Assembly (NCBI GenBank): GCA_024516035.1
Contig: CM044958.1
Coordinates: forward strand, 25,987,584 to 26,051,583
Source: Bactericera cockerelli
Lineage: Eukaryota > Arthropoda > Insecta > Hemiptera > Triozidae
Direction of reading: 5' to 3'
DNA: 64,000 nt
The notes beneath the pieces are model-generated. The model was not told where the DNA came from. It saw only the letters and a list, made by a program, of their open reading frames with translations, and searched no databases. Of the stretch, positions 21,174 to 32,416 are shown piece by piece (positions within the stretch are counted from its first letter, which is position 1; every line of letters starts with the position of its first letter). Position numbers and translations under genes: made by a program.

Positions 21174-21282
21174 CTTTAACATGCGGTGTATGGTCTAGCT
21201 GCAAGAGCAGATTCATAAGCCGACGTGTGTATCTGAGAGAGTGCCACAGATTATCGTGCAGATTATGACCGATGTGAATCGT
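21174..21282 (-). CDS. Nrx-1: Neurexin exon: middle of LNS4
   Basis: This 109-base exon enters in phase 0 and leaves in phase 1. It encodes TIHIGHNLHDNLWHSLRYTR, then RRLMNLLLQLDHTPHVK. The NLHDNLWHSLRYTRR stretch is the conserved central LNS motif. The acceptor is at 21283-21285 and the donor GTAAG at 21173. The junction completes Val with the next exon. Confidence 0.92.
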
Positions 21283-21663
21283 CTGAAATATAGGTACATA
21301 CATATTATTTATATCTGAGAAATACGTGTAAGACACTCTTAAGGCCTGAATGAATGAAAACTGCTGTGTTGGACACTGTTGCTAAAGTATCTGATTTCAG
21401 TTATGTGATTGACTGTTACCATGGTAATAACAACCTTTACAACACTATAGTAACAGTTCTGCTTCAGTGTCGTTCATTGATTCGGGTCTAATTTAAAGTC
21501 AAAACCAGATCCGGAAGAAGCACTATACAATGCTATGGTAGAAAGTCTTCGATTCACAATCACATAATTACATATTTAGATATGTGTCAAATAGTTAAAT
21601 TTAAAGTTGTCTTAGGCGTGTCAATCACTTTCGTGATATCACAACTACTCAAACTAGCTTTAC
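21283..21663. other. Intron, no recognised feature
   Basis: 381 bases of mixed composition between the LNS4 exon and a SINE head. Nothing identified. Confidence 0.45.
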
Positions 21664-21723
21664 TAAACCACCGACCTCCAGGTTACAAGTCCGCCGCCTT
21701 ATCGATCAAGCTACTAAGGTCGA
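21664..21723 (-). mobile_element. tRNA-like SINE head, family D, minus strand
   Basis: On the minus strand: GTCGACCTTAGTAGCTTGAT, CGATAAGGCGGCGG and CCTGGAGGTCGGTGGTTTAG, close to the copy at 4800-4882. Confidence 0.6.
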
Positions 21724-22020
21724 CATGTGTCAAATAGGCACACATTTATGACATGCTGAAATAGTAGTATTCGATAAAGAGACACTTGATCAGTACATTT
21801 AAATGATATTGTAGATCCTATGCAATTACATAATATGTATATAAAAACAGCTGAAAGTTACTTTTCACTCAGAAATCTATTATTCCTTACTACAATACAT
21901 CATGCTGATGTTGTGGTGGCGGGGATACTACAACCGACAGAACCAGAAATCAGGTGCCATATGCTACTTTATAGGAAGAAGGAAAACTCGTTTTGGGTTG
22001 AAGCAATTTATTAAAACTTA

Positions 22021-22144
22021 CAGCCGTATTTATGAACAGATAATTTTGTCTGAGCAATGTCTTCAGCAATGTACATATTAATATTAAAGGAAATCCTGCT
22101 CGAGATATAGCTCTGGCGTTGTTTTCGTTTCATAAATACGGCTG
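22021..22144. mobile_element. Small TIR MITE (124 bp)
   Basis: Perfect 16-bp inverted ends, CAGCCGTATTTATGAA and TTCATAAATACGGCTG. No clear target duplication was seen and the superfamily is unknown. Confidence 0.8.
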
Positions 22145-22177
22145 TCAATCTGTTAGTAGATACAAAATCTCGTTTAA

Positions 22178-22341
22178 CAAATAGACGACCGGCATGTTTT
22201 TAGTCAGTTCTCCCGTGGGACCGGCGATGTTTAGGCTATATATTCACAGGCGTAGTGCATGCGTGTACCACCGGTGGTACACTCGGTCCTTTCCGTACAG
22301 ACACGCGTGTACCACCCGTGGTACACCCGGTCGTCCAAGTG
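22178..22341. mobile_element. piggyBac-like MITE beside a splice donor
   Basis: TTAA borders at 22174-22177 and 22342-22345, with inverted ends sharing GACGACCGG. The interior has a perfect 20-base dyad, GTGTACCACCGGTGGTACAC, near 22264, and a second related dyad near 22308. It ends 27 bases from the donor of exon 22369-22586. Confidence 0.75.
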
Positions 22342-22368
22342 TTAAATAAATTTTCTTTGTGAACAAAC

Positions 22369-22586
22369 CTTATCTTTGTCGCCCACTTTGAGCGTGACCG
22401 CCAGCCGCCCGCTGATGAGAGCCACCTGGAGTCGATCAGGCGACTCCTCGCTTGAGGTGCTGAGCAGGAACCCGTTGGGGCGAGCCGTCCGGAACCTCAG
22501 CACGATGTCCTCCACATGGGACTGCACCTCGTGTGGCATGCTCACCAGACTGAACTGCGACCCGTTGTAGCTCACAGCCAAGTCGT
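22369..22586 (-). CDS. Nrx-1: Neurexin exon: start of LNS4
   Basis: This 218-base exon enters in phase 1 and leaves in phase 0. It encodes DLAVSYNGSQFSLVSMPHEV, then VEDIVLRFRTARPNGFLLST and RLQVALISGRLAVTLKVGD. The LRFRTxxPNGxLL strand is diagnostic of LNS domains. It follows EGF-B directly. The acceptor is CAG at 22587-22589 and the donor is AAG|GTTTG at 22368, non-consensus at +3. Confidence 0.93.
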
Positions 22587-22621
22587 CTGCAGCAGAAAAC
22601 AGGATATTTCATTTATTTTGT

Positions 22622-22722
22622 AAGATGCCAAAAGATGGAAGAGAATGCCGAGGGCATTATCACCACCCTTGATCAGGCTTTGTTTAAATTTATTTCTAAC
22701 TTGTTACCATGTTCATTGTATA

Positions 22723-22773
<51 letters not shown>

Positions 22774-22780
22774 ACCTTTA
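22622..22780 (+). mobile_element. LINE 3' tail remnant with AAAT repeats
   Basis: GGAAGAGAATGCCGAGGGCATTAT followed by a T-rich stretch and a long TAAA/AAAT run (about 22718-22775) resembles the 3' untranslated ends of insect LINEs. A similar hairpin-like phrase occurs at 26675-26705. Confidence 0.5.
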
Positions 22781-22930
22781 TTTGGAACAGAAATATTACA
22801 TACATCAAAATTAATACATATATCAGAACAACTGGTTCCAATTCAGCTTATTTGCTGAGGTACTTTTTTTTTTATAAATATAAAAATTAAAAGTTTCCAA
22901 CAATGAATTTAATAACGTTAAAATACTTCC

Positions 22931-24530
22931 TGTTTTTTTTTTTTTTTTTTTTTTTTTTTTTCTTTTTTTTTCCTTTTTTTATATACCAAAATTAAGAGGT
23001 TTCCAAAAATATGTGGTTAATTGATGAAAAAAAATTAAATACATAGCCTTTTTAATAAATTATTATAATATACCTGTTACAATATAAAAAAAACTGTTTT
23101 TGGATCTTCTTTTCTCATTATTTCATTTATTTATCCAAGCAGCAATGAATACATTTTCCATTCTTCTCCATTCTCTTCTATCCCATACAACTCTTTTCCA
23201 AGTTGCTTCTCCACATACTTTTCTCATTTCTTCATCCCATCTTGTGGCTGGTCTTCCCACTTTTCTTTTCATGTTAATTGGCCACCATTCCATCATCTGT
23301 TTTGACCATCTTTCATCTTTGCATCTTATTATGTGCCCTACCCATTTCCATTTTCGACTGAACATCGTGTCTGCTATGTCTGTTATTCCTGTGATTCTAT
23401 TTATGTATATATTGGTTTTTCTTTCTCTTTTAGATATTCCCGTCATAGCCCTCTCCATACTTCTCACTGTTACTCTAAGTCTTTGGATTGTTTCTTTGTC
23501 CAATGTCCACGTTTCACAGGCATATATTAGGCTTGGAAGAACACACATATTCCATAGTTTTCTTTTCTCTATCATGCTGACTTTTGATCTAAATAGATAT
23601 CTATATTTGTTGAAGGTGTTCCACCCTAAACTTATTCTTCTTGATATTTCTTTATTTTGTCCATGTATTGATAGTTTGTGTCCAAGGTACACCATGTTTT
23701 CTACCTCTTCTATAGTCTCATTTCCTATTTCTATTCTTGATTCATGTCCTTGATTGTCTATTCTCATTAGTTTGCACTTTCCAATGTTCAGTTTCAGTCC
23801 TACTTTGCTTGTTTCTTTAATCAAATCTTTCAGCATTATTTCCATCTCTCTTTGATTATTTCCGACCAAAACAACATCATCAGCAAATCGGAGCTCATTC
23901 ATTCTTTTTCCATTCATTTGTATTCCATAATTTTCCCAACAAAGCTTCCTAAAAACCATTTGAATAATTGCATTGAAAAGTTTAGCAGAGGAAATATCAC
24001 CTTGTTTCAGGCCTTTTTCTAGTTTGATTCTGCATTCTATACCTTCCATTCTAAATATCATCTCTGATTCCTCGTATATGTTCCTAATGACATCTATGTA
24101 CTGTTTCTCTATTCCTGCTTCATTTAGTGCTGCTAGTATTGCCCATGTTTGTACAGAATCAAAAGCCTTTTCAAAGTCAAGGAACAGGTAGTATAGGCTG
24201 AAATTATAAACTGTTGCCTGATGGAGTAGTTGTTTCAGGGTAAAGATGTTATCACAAGTTGAAAAATTTCGCCTGAAGCCTGTTTGTTCAACATTTTGGT
24301 CATTTTCAAGTTTTTTGTCAATCCTTGATGTTATTACTCCCATATATATTTTGTACAGTACACATAGCATACTGAGCGGTCTATAATTTTTTAGCTCGTG
24401 CTTATCATTTTTCTTAAAAAGCAGTATAAGTAGTGCCTTTAGCCATATTTTTGGCGTTTTCTTAGTTTTTAAACATATATTGTAGATTTTACTTAGTTCT
24501 TTCACTATTGTATATAAAAGATGTAAATAA
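22931..24530 (-). mobile_element. 5'-truncated RTE-like LINE
   Basis: A poly-T run at about 22931-22960 is the likely tail. Upstream on the minus strand is a ~160-base 3' part and a single long reverse-transcriptase frame. No endonuclease is left, so the copy is truncated near 24530. Confidence 0.75.
23123..24524 (-). pseudogene. RTE-like reverse transcriptase, 5'-truncated but open
   Basis: About 465 codons without a stop. Motifs: KNYRPLSMLCVLYKIYM, GFRRNFSTCDNI, LFLDFEKAFDSV, EKGLKQGDISSAKLFN and ELRFADDVVLV with the catalytic FADD. Then come YLGHKLS, WVGHIIRCKDERW and KVGRPATRWDEEMRK. The GRPxTRW tail near the C-terminus is typical of RTE-type and related elements. The frame extends upstream to 24889 only by chance, through SINE and flanking sequence. 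The truncated product lacks the endonuclease needed for insertion. Confidence 0.87.
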
Positions 24531-24596
24531 AGCTTGATCCAATTGTTTATAAAAAAAGAAAAGAAAAATAGAATCGAATCCTCGTGACTCGTGATG

Positions 24597-24718
24597 CTCG
24601 CTATTTCCGGCTGGCTGAGGTTAATTTGAGTAGCTGGTTTGTGAGTATCCAGCAAATGGAAAGTGAAACCCCCTGTCGTGATATGACCATGCAGTTGAAA
24701 GTAACGTTCAACCAAAAA
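24597..24718 (+). mobile_element. 5S-derived SINE, body and tail only
   Basis: GTGATGCTCGCTATTTCCGG, GGCTGAGGTTAATTTGAGTA, GTGAAACCCCCTGTCGTGAT and GTTGAAAGTAACGTTCAACC correspond to the 3' half of the SINE at 147-414. The 5S head is missing. Confidence 0.7.
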
Positions 24719-26635
24719 AAACAGCAGTAATAGGTAGGTATATACATAGCTTTCAAATTTATGTATCAATATATTATTGGTTTTGAAATGAATTCTATTG
24801 GAAAAAGCAAAGAAATTGTCCAAAGGAAAATAAGAAGAAAAAAAAATACGCGCTTTTTTTCCACAGAGAATGTCCTTTTTCCTGTCCACAGGACTTCAGC
24901 TCTGTGGTCTCTATGGAAAGGAAGGAGGAAAAATATCTTAAATAGAGTTTTACAGATACTGCAGCCATGTCGGAAGTCTGGTTACCTTTATGAAAATAGA
25001 AGACCATTCCATGAGACTGGGTCTGTCCCCTGTAAGACAGGAGAGTCCCAGATCCCATGGGTCCCTAGCCTTCCCTAAGACAACCACAATTTACTTTTTT
25101 TAAAGTATGTATGTACGTATACATTGTATGTACAAAACATATTTTTGTCTGACGGCTGGAATCTAACCACATTACCCACAACTACCCACATTAACCTCAC
25201 CCAGCGTGGGTAAGGCCGGAAATGAAATATAGGATTTATTTATTATTCAATACCAACATCACTATCTAGAAATAAAGATATTTTTGAAAACCTCTGTTCG
25301 ACAAATACACAAAATAATAATAATCTCTTCATAATGGAATACAATGGGCAATACTTAATTAAAGCTTTACAAGTAATTTCTGGTATTTACTTATTCCATA
25401 ATTCTCTTTCTCAGAACTCGGAACTACCCTAATATCTCATGGGATTTAATCTATTTTGAAATATTAATAAAATCATATTGCAATAAATGAAATTATTATT
25501 ATTATACTATCACTATGAAATAGAAATTTACATTTTATCATTAGACGCCGTGTCTCATTTGGTCTCAACGAGACAAACTTGCAATTTATCTAAACAGGAA
25601 CATCGCAAATTATCTCTGTACAAAAAGACGAAAAACAAACTTAGCAATGGGAATTTCATAAACAGGGAACATCATTTTCAAACGAGGGTTTTTTCCGCTT
25701 GCCTTCCTAATTAGTAGCATTTGCTCATTAGAAAAGGAAGAAAAAATTCTCTTCAAGGAACAAAAAAAGCTTTAAACTTCAAGACTTTTAAGAGCAGAAA
25801 CTTTAGAGCAAAGAAAGTTCTATACTAGAAAATGACACTTGGAGTTATTTATAGGTTATCATACAAACATGATAAATGCTGTATGCAATGTAGCTAGATT
25901 ATAAGTTAACATTATAGAGTGAATCTCTATGATATAAAATAACAATGGTAAATATTCCAGCACGTGTAAAATATCTTCATCCTCCCAGTCCCAGTTTTGA
26001 AGCCAAACAAACTTTAGGTAGGTAGAGAGACTTTTAAGAAGCCTCAACCACGAGGTTGAACAATGCCGACCCCAAGTAGGATTGGGAATAGGCAACGTGA
26101 AATAATATAGGACATGGAACTTTGTTAATCACACAAAATAGTGATGTCACAATTACTCAAACCCACCTTTTTTCTCTCTAAAATTTTAGTAGTTACGGGT
26201 CAGCTGCCCTGAAAATCACGCTACTGAGATGAGTTTTGAGTCAAGTAAGTACAATAATAATTATGGTGTATCTAAGTACTATAACTGTCATAGTATGCGT
26301 ACGAGTAGTGGAATAATGCATTCTAGAAGGGTTAGGGTAATGAATTAATGATGATATGTCCTGAAATCTTGACAGTAAGAGCATTCGCATGTTTTACGAC
26401 AGGTCCCCCTCTGAACCCCATCTAGAATGAGCTTGTTGTAATTCTGGGACACATTTCACGCTACCACACTTTATCAAATCACACGAGATGCATTTTTATT
26501 AAGACCAACAATTTGTAAAAAAAAAAAAAAATACTGGGCCATTTAGGTACAGTTTTTTGTTACGAACAACCTGAGAGTAAAACGTGAAAATGTGTAAATT
26601 AGAAAACACAAGTTATGGTTTATGGTTAAATGACC
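24719..26635. other. Intron, no recognised gene
   Basis: AT-rich. A short minus-strand piece of the 5S-SINE body (TTAACCTCACCCAGCGTGGG) is at 25192-25211. A block near 24940-25075 (CATGAGACTGGGTCTGTCCC) looks like an unassigned repeat. Nothing else. Confidence 0.45.
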
Positions 26636-26831
26636 ACAAATTATTTAATAGGCAATAACCCAACAAGGGTTGGGTGGAAGAGATTGCCACAGGCAATAAC
26701 CCCGCCCTTTAGGTAGGACATTATTGTTATTTTCTTTTTTACTTATTTATTTTGTCATTTGTTTGTTTTTTTTTTTTTTTTTCTTTATTAATTTTATACT
26801 GTTACCATTGTACTATGTCCTCTTAATAAAG

Positions 26832-26863
<32 letters not shown>
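26636..26863 (+). mobile_element. LINE 3' end remnant with poly-A
   Basis: GGTTGGGTGGAAGAGATTGC, CACAGGCAATAACCCCGCCC and CCTCTTAATAAAGCT followed by A's (about 26834-26863) resemble a LINE 3' end with a polyadenylation signal. Confidence 0.5.
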
Positions 26864-26867
<4 letters not shown>

Positions 26868-26948
26868 CTCCTTTGATTCTGCACAGGCTTAAAAAAGATC
26901 GTTCTATAGAAATGACTGAAATGAGAGCAAAAGGAATTTGGTACTTAC

Positions 26949-27095
26949 CATTGGCACATATGGGGCCACTGTAGCTTGTGCCGGTGCAATCACAAATATA
27001 CCGGTTCCAGCCATCGGTGCAGCGTCCACTATTGATGCACGGAGCGGACTCACACTGGGACATGGTTTCCTGATGGCAACCCGACTTGATGGACG
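26949..27095 (-). CDS. Nrx-1: Neurexin exon: EGF-B module
   Basis: This 147-base exon, phase 1 at both ends, encodes ASIKSGCHQETMSQCESAPC, then INSGRCTDGWNRYICDCTGT and SYSGPICANG. Six cysteines form the EGF repeat; the earlier GC is the last cysteine of LNS3. The DGWNRYxCDCxGTxYxG motif identifies the second neurexin EGF. The donor is GTAAG at 26948 and the acceptor is at 27096-27098. Confidence 0.94.
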
Positions 27096-27470
27096 CTGAA
27101 ATGAGCAGAAAAATGTTTAGGCTTCAATGTCCAGGTATGTTCTGATATTCATGTAGAGAGAAACAAATTGATCATATATTTAAAATACATACAATAGGGG
27201 CTGTCTACCTTTGGTAGATGCTAATACACAGCAAATTCCATCAATCCAAAAGATATTTATTTTCTCAATGTTGGAGGTTTTTCTATTTAATTCATTTCTT
27301 CTTTCCAAGAAATGAATTAAATTAGTACAACTTCTCACTTTTCTGTTTATACTGATACTGATGTCGTTTTCAACTAGATCATATTTACTTTCCTTATCCT
27401 ATAGAAAGGAAGTAATGGAATCACTCAAAATTTTCGATAGTCAGTTTTCAGTGCCAAAACACGCCATTAG

Positions 27471-27473
<3 letters not shown>

Positions 27474-27541
<68 letters not shown>
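27474..27541. repeat. TG microsatellite
   Basis: An uninterrupted TG run of about 34 units. Confidence 0.97.
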
Positions 27542-27545
<4 letters not shown>

Positions 27546-28569
27546 GTTTTCTTATGAATGTTTTCGACCCTCAAAATTCATGAGACCTCGGTCACGATGA
27601 TACATTGCTACAAAGATAAGGCCCAAGACCCTGCCGACAGCCCAAGCTTCGTCCCGGGACGACCCTCTGCTTGTTGCAATAAGATCTACATAAATAAGAA
27701 TATTGTTGTTATTTAAATGAGGACCAAAATATATTTATAATAAATTCTAACTCCAGTCCTGAAATCCATTGTGCGACTAGATTTATGTCTGAAACTTTTC
27801 TATTGTGCTTTATCTAGGGTACATAATATGTATTTATATATGTATACATAATATGTAGGTATTATGTACAATCATTTGAAAATTTTGTCTTCTTTTCATA
27901 AAATAATATCGAAAAGGTCGCTTATCTTTTTTGAGATAGCTTTTGAAAATGCTGCGAATGTTTTCGATTCACATTGTGAACGAGTGTAAAATTCTGAAAG
28001 GAAAATGCTCAACTTTTTCCAAAACGCTAGAAGCATATGATGCTGTTGGAAAGAGCTTTTTGCACACGCTCATGAAAAAGAAAAGTTCCGAGATTTTCCT
28101 GACCGGGATAGAGAAAATTTTGATAACGGATAAAAAGTGGGTTTGAAAAAAGCAAGTTCCAGTCGTTGAGTGGATTTTTGAATGTACCGAAAAGACTGGA
28201 CATGTCTATGTATATGTGTGTATATTAGGCCCATGTAGGGACATAGTATATATTATTTCGAACACAAACTGTGACAAAATGAATGAATGGTAGAAGAGAA
28301 GGAGGGGGAGGAAAGTGAGTTCGCCATGAATAAGAGAACACTGTGCAGTTCAAGTAGGGGGAGGGGGCACTCTTTAGTTTTCCCGGAATTTTGGCGGAGG
28401 ACAAGTGACAGTGGATATTAGTCATTTATAATGTATTTTATATCACCCATCCAAACTTGAAGTAATTTCAAGCCATAATACTAATGGAAAAGATAACCTG
28501 GGAATGGATTACTTGTGCCTTTTCTTATAGACTCTTATCAAAAGATTTCAAAGTAATAATTTCCATTGT
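27542..28569. other. Intron, no recognised feature
   Basis: AT-rich sequence with only short unsupported frames. Confidence 0.45.
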
Positions 28570-28870
28570 ATTTTTTTCCGAGCCCAGGAACCTTGTTAAA
28601 TTTTACGTCAAACAGTGGAAATTCTTGTAAGTTCTGAAAAGATTCCTAACAAAGTTTTAAAGGAACTTTATTATGAGCGATAAAGGTGTCCGAAGCAAAG
28701 AACACGATGAAATCCTTGGCAGAAAAAAAGCCCCATAAGAATGTGTAGATAAATAAATCCAACTAGGTAAATATGACCTTACAAATACGTATCCTTTTCT
28801 TGATTCGGAAACATAATTTTTTTTTATTAAGAGGTCTTTCGCGTTTGTTTTTTGCGGTTTTGATGGCGGA
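28570..28870 (+). repeat. Dispersed repeat, copy 1
   Basis: AAATTTTACGTCAAACAGTGG, CTTTATTATGAGCGATAAAG and GAACACGAT recur in order at 29735-30040 with moderate divergence. A reverse-oriented relative appears near 46090-46200 (GCCATTTCCGCCATCA). Confidence 0.7.
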
Positions 28871-28961
28871 AATGGCTTTTTCTGGTATCTTTACTACAAA
28901 ATCAGTCATTTACTATAACAAAAATTAATGTCAAATAGGTATTATTCTGACTCCACACGGA

Positions 28962-29042
28962 AGTGGAATAGCTCAGGGTAAGATCCTCATTGACCATGTG
29001 GACTTGCGGAAGATGCCGGGTTCGAATCTCACGGCCGACCAA
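28962..29042 (+). mobile_element. tRNA-like SINE head
   Basis: GGAATAGCTCAGGGTAAGAT and GCCGGGTTCGAATCTCACGG form A- and B-box-like blocks. It is isolated, with no other copy of the same family seen. Confidence 0.5.
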
Positions 29043-29123
29043 AATTTGTAATCATAATTGGGTACTTACTTTTTTTGTAATCATACTTGCTGGGTACTTA
29101 CCGGACTACCAAATTGTTTAGAC

Positions 29124-29288
29124 CAGCGTTTCCCAACTTTTTTAGCTTGGGGCCCAATAATATTTTTAAAACAATTTTGCGGCCCACTCGGACTTATTTT
29201 GCACTATTTTAATATTATTTCTTGAGTTTCGGCCAGCATCCGCGGCCTAGTAGCGAGCTGCCCGCGGCCCACCGGTTGGGAACCGCTG
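29124..29288. mobile_element. hAT-type MITE (165 bp) with perfect duplication
   Basis: The ends CAGCGTTTCCCAAC and GTTGGGAACCGCTG are inverted. GTTTAGAC flanks it perfectly at 29116-29123 and 29289-29296. An 8-bp duplication and CAG ends define hAT. Confidence 0.93.
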
Positions 29289-29734
29289 GTTTAGACTTTA
29301 CACATGCAGAACGTTGCCACATCAACAACCTGAAATATACGTTTGTTAAACGCCCCCAAATCGCCTGCGTGTTAAATAATATCTAAAGAAAACTTACTGT
29401 TTCATGTTCATTCAAATTATTTATACGAGGAATATGAGAATTGAGTAGGACATTCAAAGGTATGGTAACCACCAGACGCTAGGGCAGAGTGGCAGACTTG
29501 CATAGAAATAACAAAGACTTGAATATTATGCTATCAAGTCATTCAAGCGTAAATGCGTACGAAGTGTGGCGTGGTCATTGTGAAGCAGTGTGAAGGTGCA
29601 TTGAAGGTGAAAATCGAAACTAGTTTTTACTTCAAATCAACTCCCTGCCGTAGGTATAAATTTCCGATAGTTGGGGTTTAAGATCAAAAAGCGCCCAAAA
29701 TGGTATACATTTCTCACTTTACGCCACCTCCGAC

Positions 29735-30040
29735 CCCCGGATTTCCATTTTTTTTTTTTTAAATTCCGAACTCAGGAACTAGATATGTAAAATTTTACGT
29801 CAAACAGTGGAAATTTGAAAATCATTTTTTGTAAGTTCTGAGCACACGAAACGATTCGTGACTAAAATTAAAAGGACTTTATTATGAGCGATAAAGCTCA
29901 GAACACGATAAAATTCTTGGTAAAAAAAAGCCTCTTGTAGACTGAATATGACCTCACAATTACGTATCCGCTTTTTTCCGATTAGGCACCTTTAAGAGGT
30001 TTTTTTTTCCTTTCTTTTTTTCCCATTGGCAAGTGATCCA
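29735..30040 (+). repeat. Dispersed repeat, copy 2
   Basis: This is the partner of 28570-28870. It differs mainly by small indels and has AGCACACGAAACGATTCG inserted. Confidence 0.7.
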
Positions 30041-32221
30041 TTTTTGTTTGAATTTTCATTTTTCTGAAATTAAATTTTGCAAAGAGGTACTTGATTATTA
30101 GTTATCCTTTGTCAGTGTGCGGAAACACAAAACCACATACTAAAATATTACATACATGTATTTTAGCACTGCGGAGTTGAGAGAAGATGAAGCAAGAGAA
30201 AGAGCTAATAGTGCCCTTTTTTTTACAAGTATTCATACTTCATTATAGTGCAAGAATACCTACATAATGTATTATATTCCCAACAGGGGGAAAGGGAAAG
30301 CGAGCTCTTGTAAAGGCAAAGGCAAGGTCATCTACAATAGGCAGGCTATGACATTTCACCTGGAGACATTATGCGCTGTGCAGATCTGAGAGATAGGGGA
30401 CACACAGAAACCCCTCTCCTGATTGGCTGAGAGGCAGGAAGTATTTACCGACATTATTGGACTTTTGTCCTTCAAACTGACCACCAGAAATAACAAGGGT
30501 GATAAGCATCAAAACTACCACTGGATATTTTTTTCTCTTCTGATGACGCTCAAAACTGTGGAACTCTCTCTACCTTCAAATTAGAACTTTTCTTCTTTTA
30601 GCGCTTCCTGTAATATCTTCCTAGAATAGAAATACGATGAAAGTACATAGTATCATTAATGTATCTATAATTTGTCCCCACATAAAATATTTACAGTAAC
30701 TTCAGCAATCTTAGTAGTAAGTCTCTGGTCATAAACTCCTAGAAAAAGGTAGTACTAGCTTCGGAAAAAAAACAAGTGATTAGGTTTCGACATTTCAGGG
30801 TCATAAATTTTCACCTCATAAACTTCTAGGCTCGTTTGAAGAATACTTTACGACTTAGCCGCAGCGCAGTTGTTGAAACCCACAGGATAACCTTGTCAGA
30901 GGAAACAATACAAATCCCACTTAGATATTCCCCACCGAGGATCCAAGCTCCCTTTATGAGGTAATAGAAAGTATAAAAAAGTTCAATCTAAACAAGGTAT
31001 TATTTTATATCATCTCTTTTTTCGTTTTCCTTCTTATCTACTAATGCTCTTGAGTCATGTTTCTTTATATTATCTTATTTCCTTACTTTTTATTCCACTT
31101 TCAAAGCTATCAGGTTTCGATCCTCTCTCTTTGATCATCTCTTCACCCCCCCTCCTTTGTGCTCCTCATCCAGAAACATTTCCGCTTTCTCATTTGTGTG
31201 TCAGCGGTATTCAACCTCGAGGAGATATTTTATGAGAAAAATGGACAGTAATGATACCAATGATGCTCTAGGTCTAGATCTAGTGTACCTGCCACAAATA
31301 TTCTACACCAAAAACTTATGACAGAATTAAATGAGTAACTTTTTTAGTCAAGGGTTCTTATCCAGGGTTCCTACATTCTTGCAGTTATATCCGTCAACAT
31401 TCAGGCCGGGGATACTTTCTAAAGGATTGGTAGTAATGGGTAGTTGAGTGAAATATACTCGTATGATGTTTGCACTCTTTAGAACTTCGTTACTGAAACC
31501 TTCAAAAACTATAAAAATTAAATTTAAAATTTGAAGTGAAACTAATTCTGATAAGGTATTAGGTAAATATAAAATTAAATGCCTCATTAATTTTGTACTC
31601 ATGACTCGGTCCAATCTATTTCTCCTCGTGGCCCACACTTTGCCTACCACTGACTCTTGTCAGACTTATCTCCACCTTCATCCTGGCGATCTTCAATTTC
31701 TTTCCTCTATTTCTTTGTTCTGTCTTTGTGACTTTTTACCTTGCTATTGTGTAGCTGTCTTATCGTGTCTACTCTATAGTATAGACAGTTCTGTAGTCCT
31801 ATCTTTTTCCTATAGAAATTCCTGCCTCAATGCCTACAGAAGATTCAATGGTTTCATGCTAAGTAAGGTTTTTTTTTATGAAAAGGCAAAGCCAGGCAAA
31901 CAGAATGAATTGTTTGTCGCCTTTTAGACAATATGACGTGTATCAGTAGAACTACTCTCTGGATACAATCCTGTAAGCTAGTCCTCATACTGCAGACTGA
32001 GGTGATTCTGTCTAAAAGTAGATAATTATGTCTATTCACACTATGATTTAAAAATAAATAAATAAAATTCAAAAATAAAAAAGTCACACTATACATAGTA
32101 TATTAATAATAATAATAATAAATGCTTTTTCTTTGTGTTATTATGTCACAATTTTAGTGGGTAGCGCAGAATCAAAGGACTTTACCATGCACTTTTAATT
32201 TACAATATCTTGTATTATTTT
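30041..32221. other. Intron, no recognised gene
   Basis: AT-rich, apparently unique. No exon-like frame with splice sites was found. Confidence 0.45.
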
Positions 32222-32406
32222 TTTGCCTAAGATACTGCCACTGGTCGCTGCTTCACATTAAAGCAGCTACTCATTTTTCCTCACGAGGTATGAGTGGACC
32301 CCGAACATCCAAGTACAGAGCTGAAAAAATCCTCCCCCGCTGGGAATCGAACCCAGGTCACCATGTGTGCAATGCCTAGCGCGCTAACTCGCTCTGCCAC
32401 AGTGAC
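32222..32406 (-). mobile_element. tRNA-derived SINE, family B, minus strand
   Basis: On the minus strand: GGCAGAGCGAGTTAGCGCGC, GACCTGGGTTCGATTCCCAG (B box), GGGGTCCACTCATACCTCGT and a tail. It matches 57675-57960. Confidence 0.8.
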
Positions 32407-32416
32407 TACTCCACTA

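Noticed and set aside
23100..23753. 217-codon plus-strand frame, hydrophobic
   Set aside because: It is antisense to the reverse-transcriptase frame, whose catalytic motifs are clear on the minus strand.
24530..24889. N-terminal extension of the RTE-like reverse transcriptase
   Set aside because: It is open by chance through a 5S-SINE fragment and flanking DNA, with no reverse-transcriptase or endonuclease motifs.
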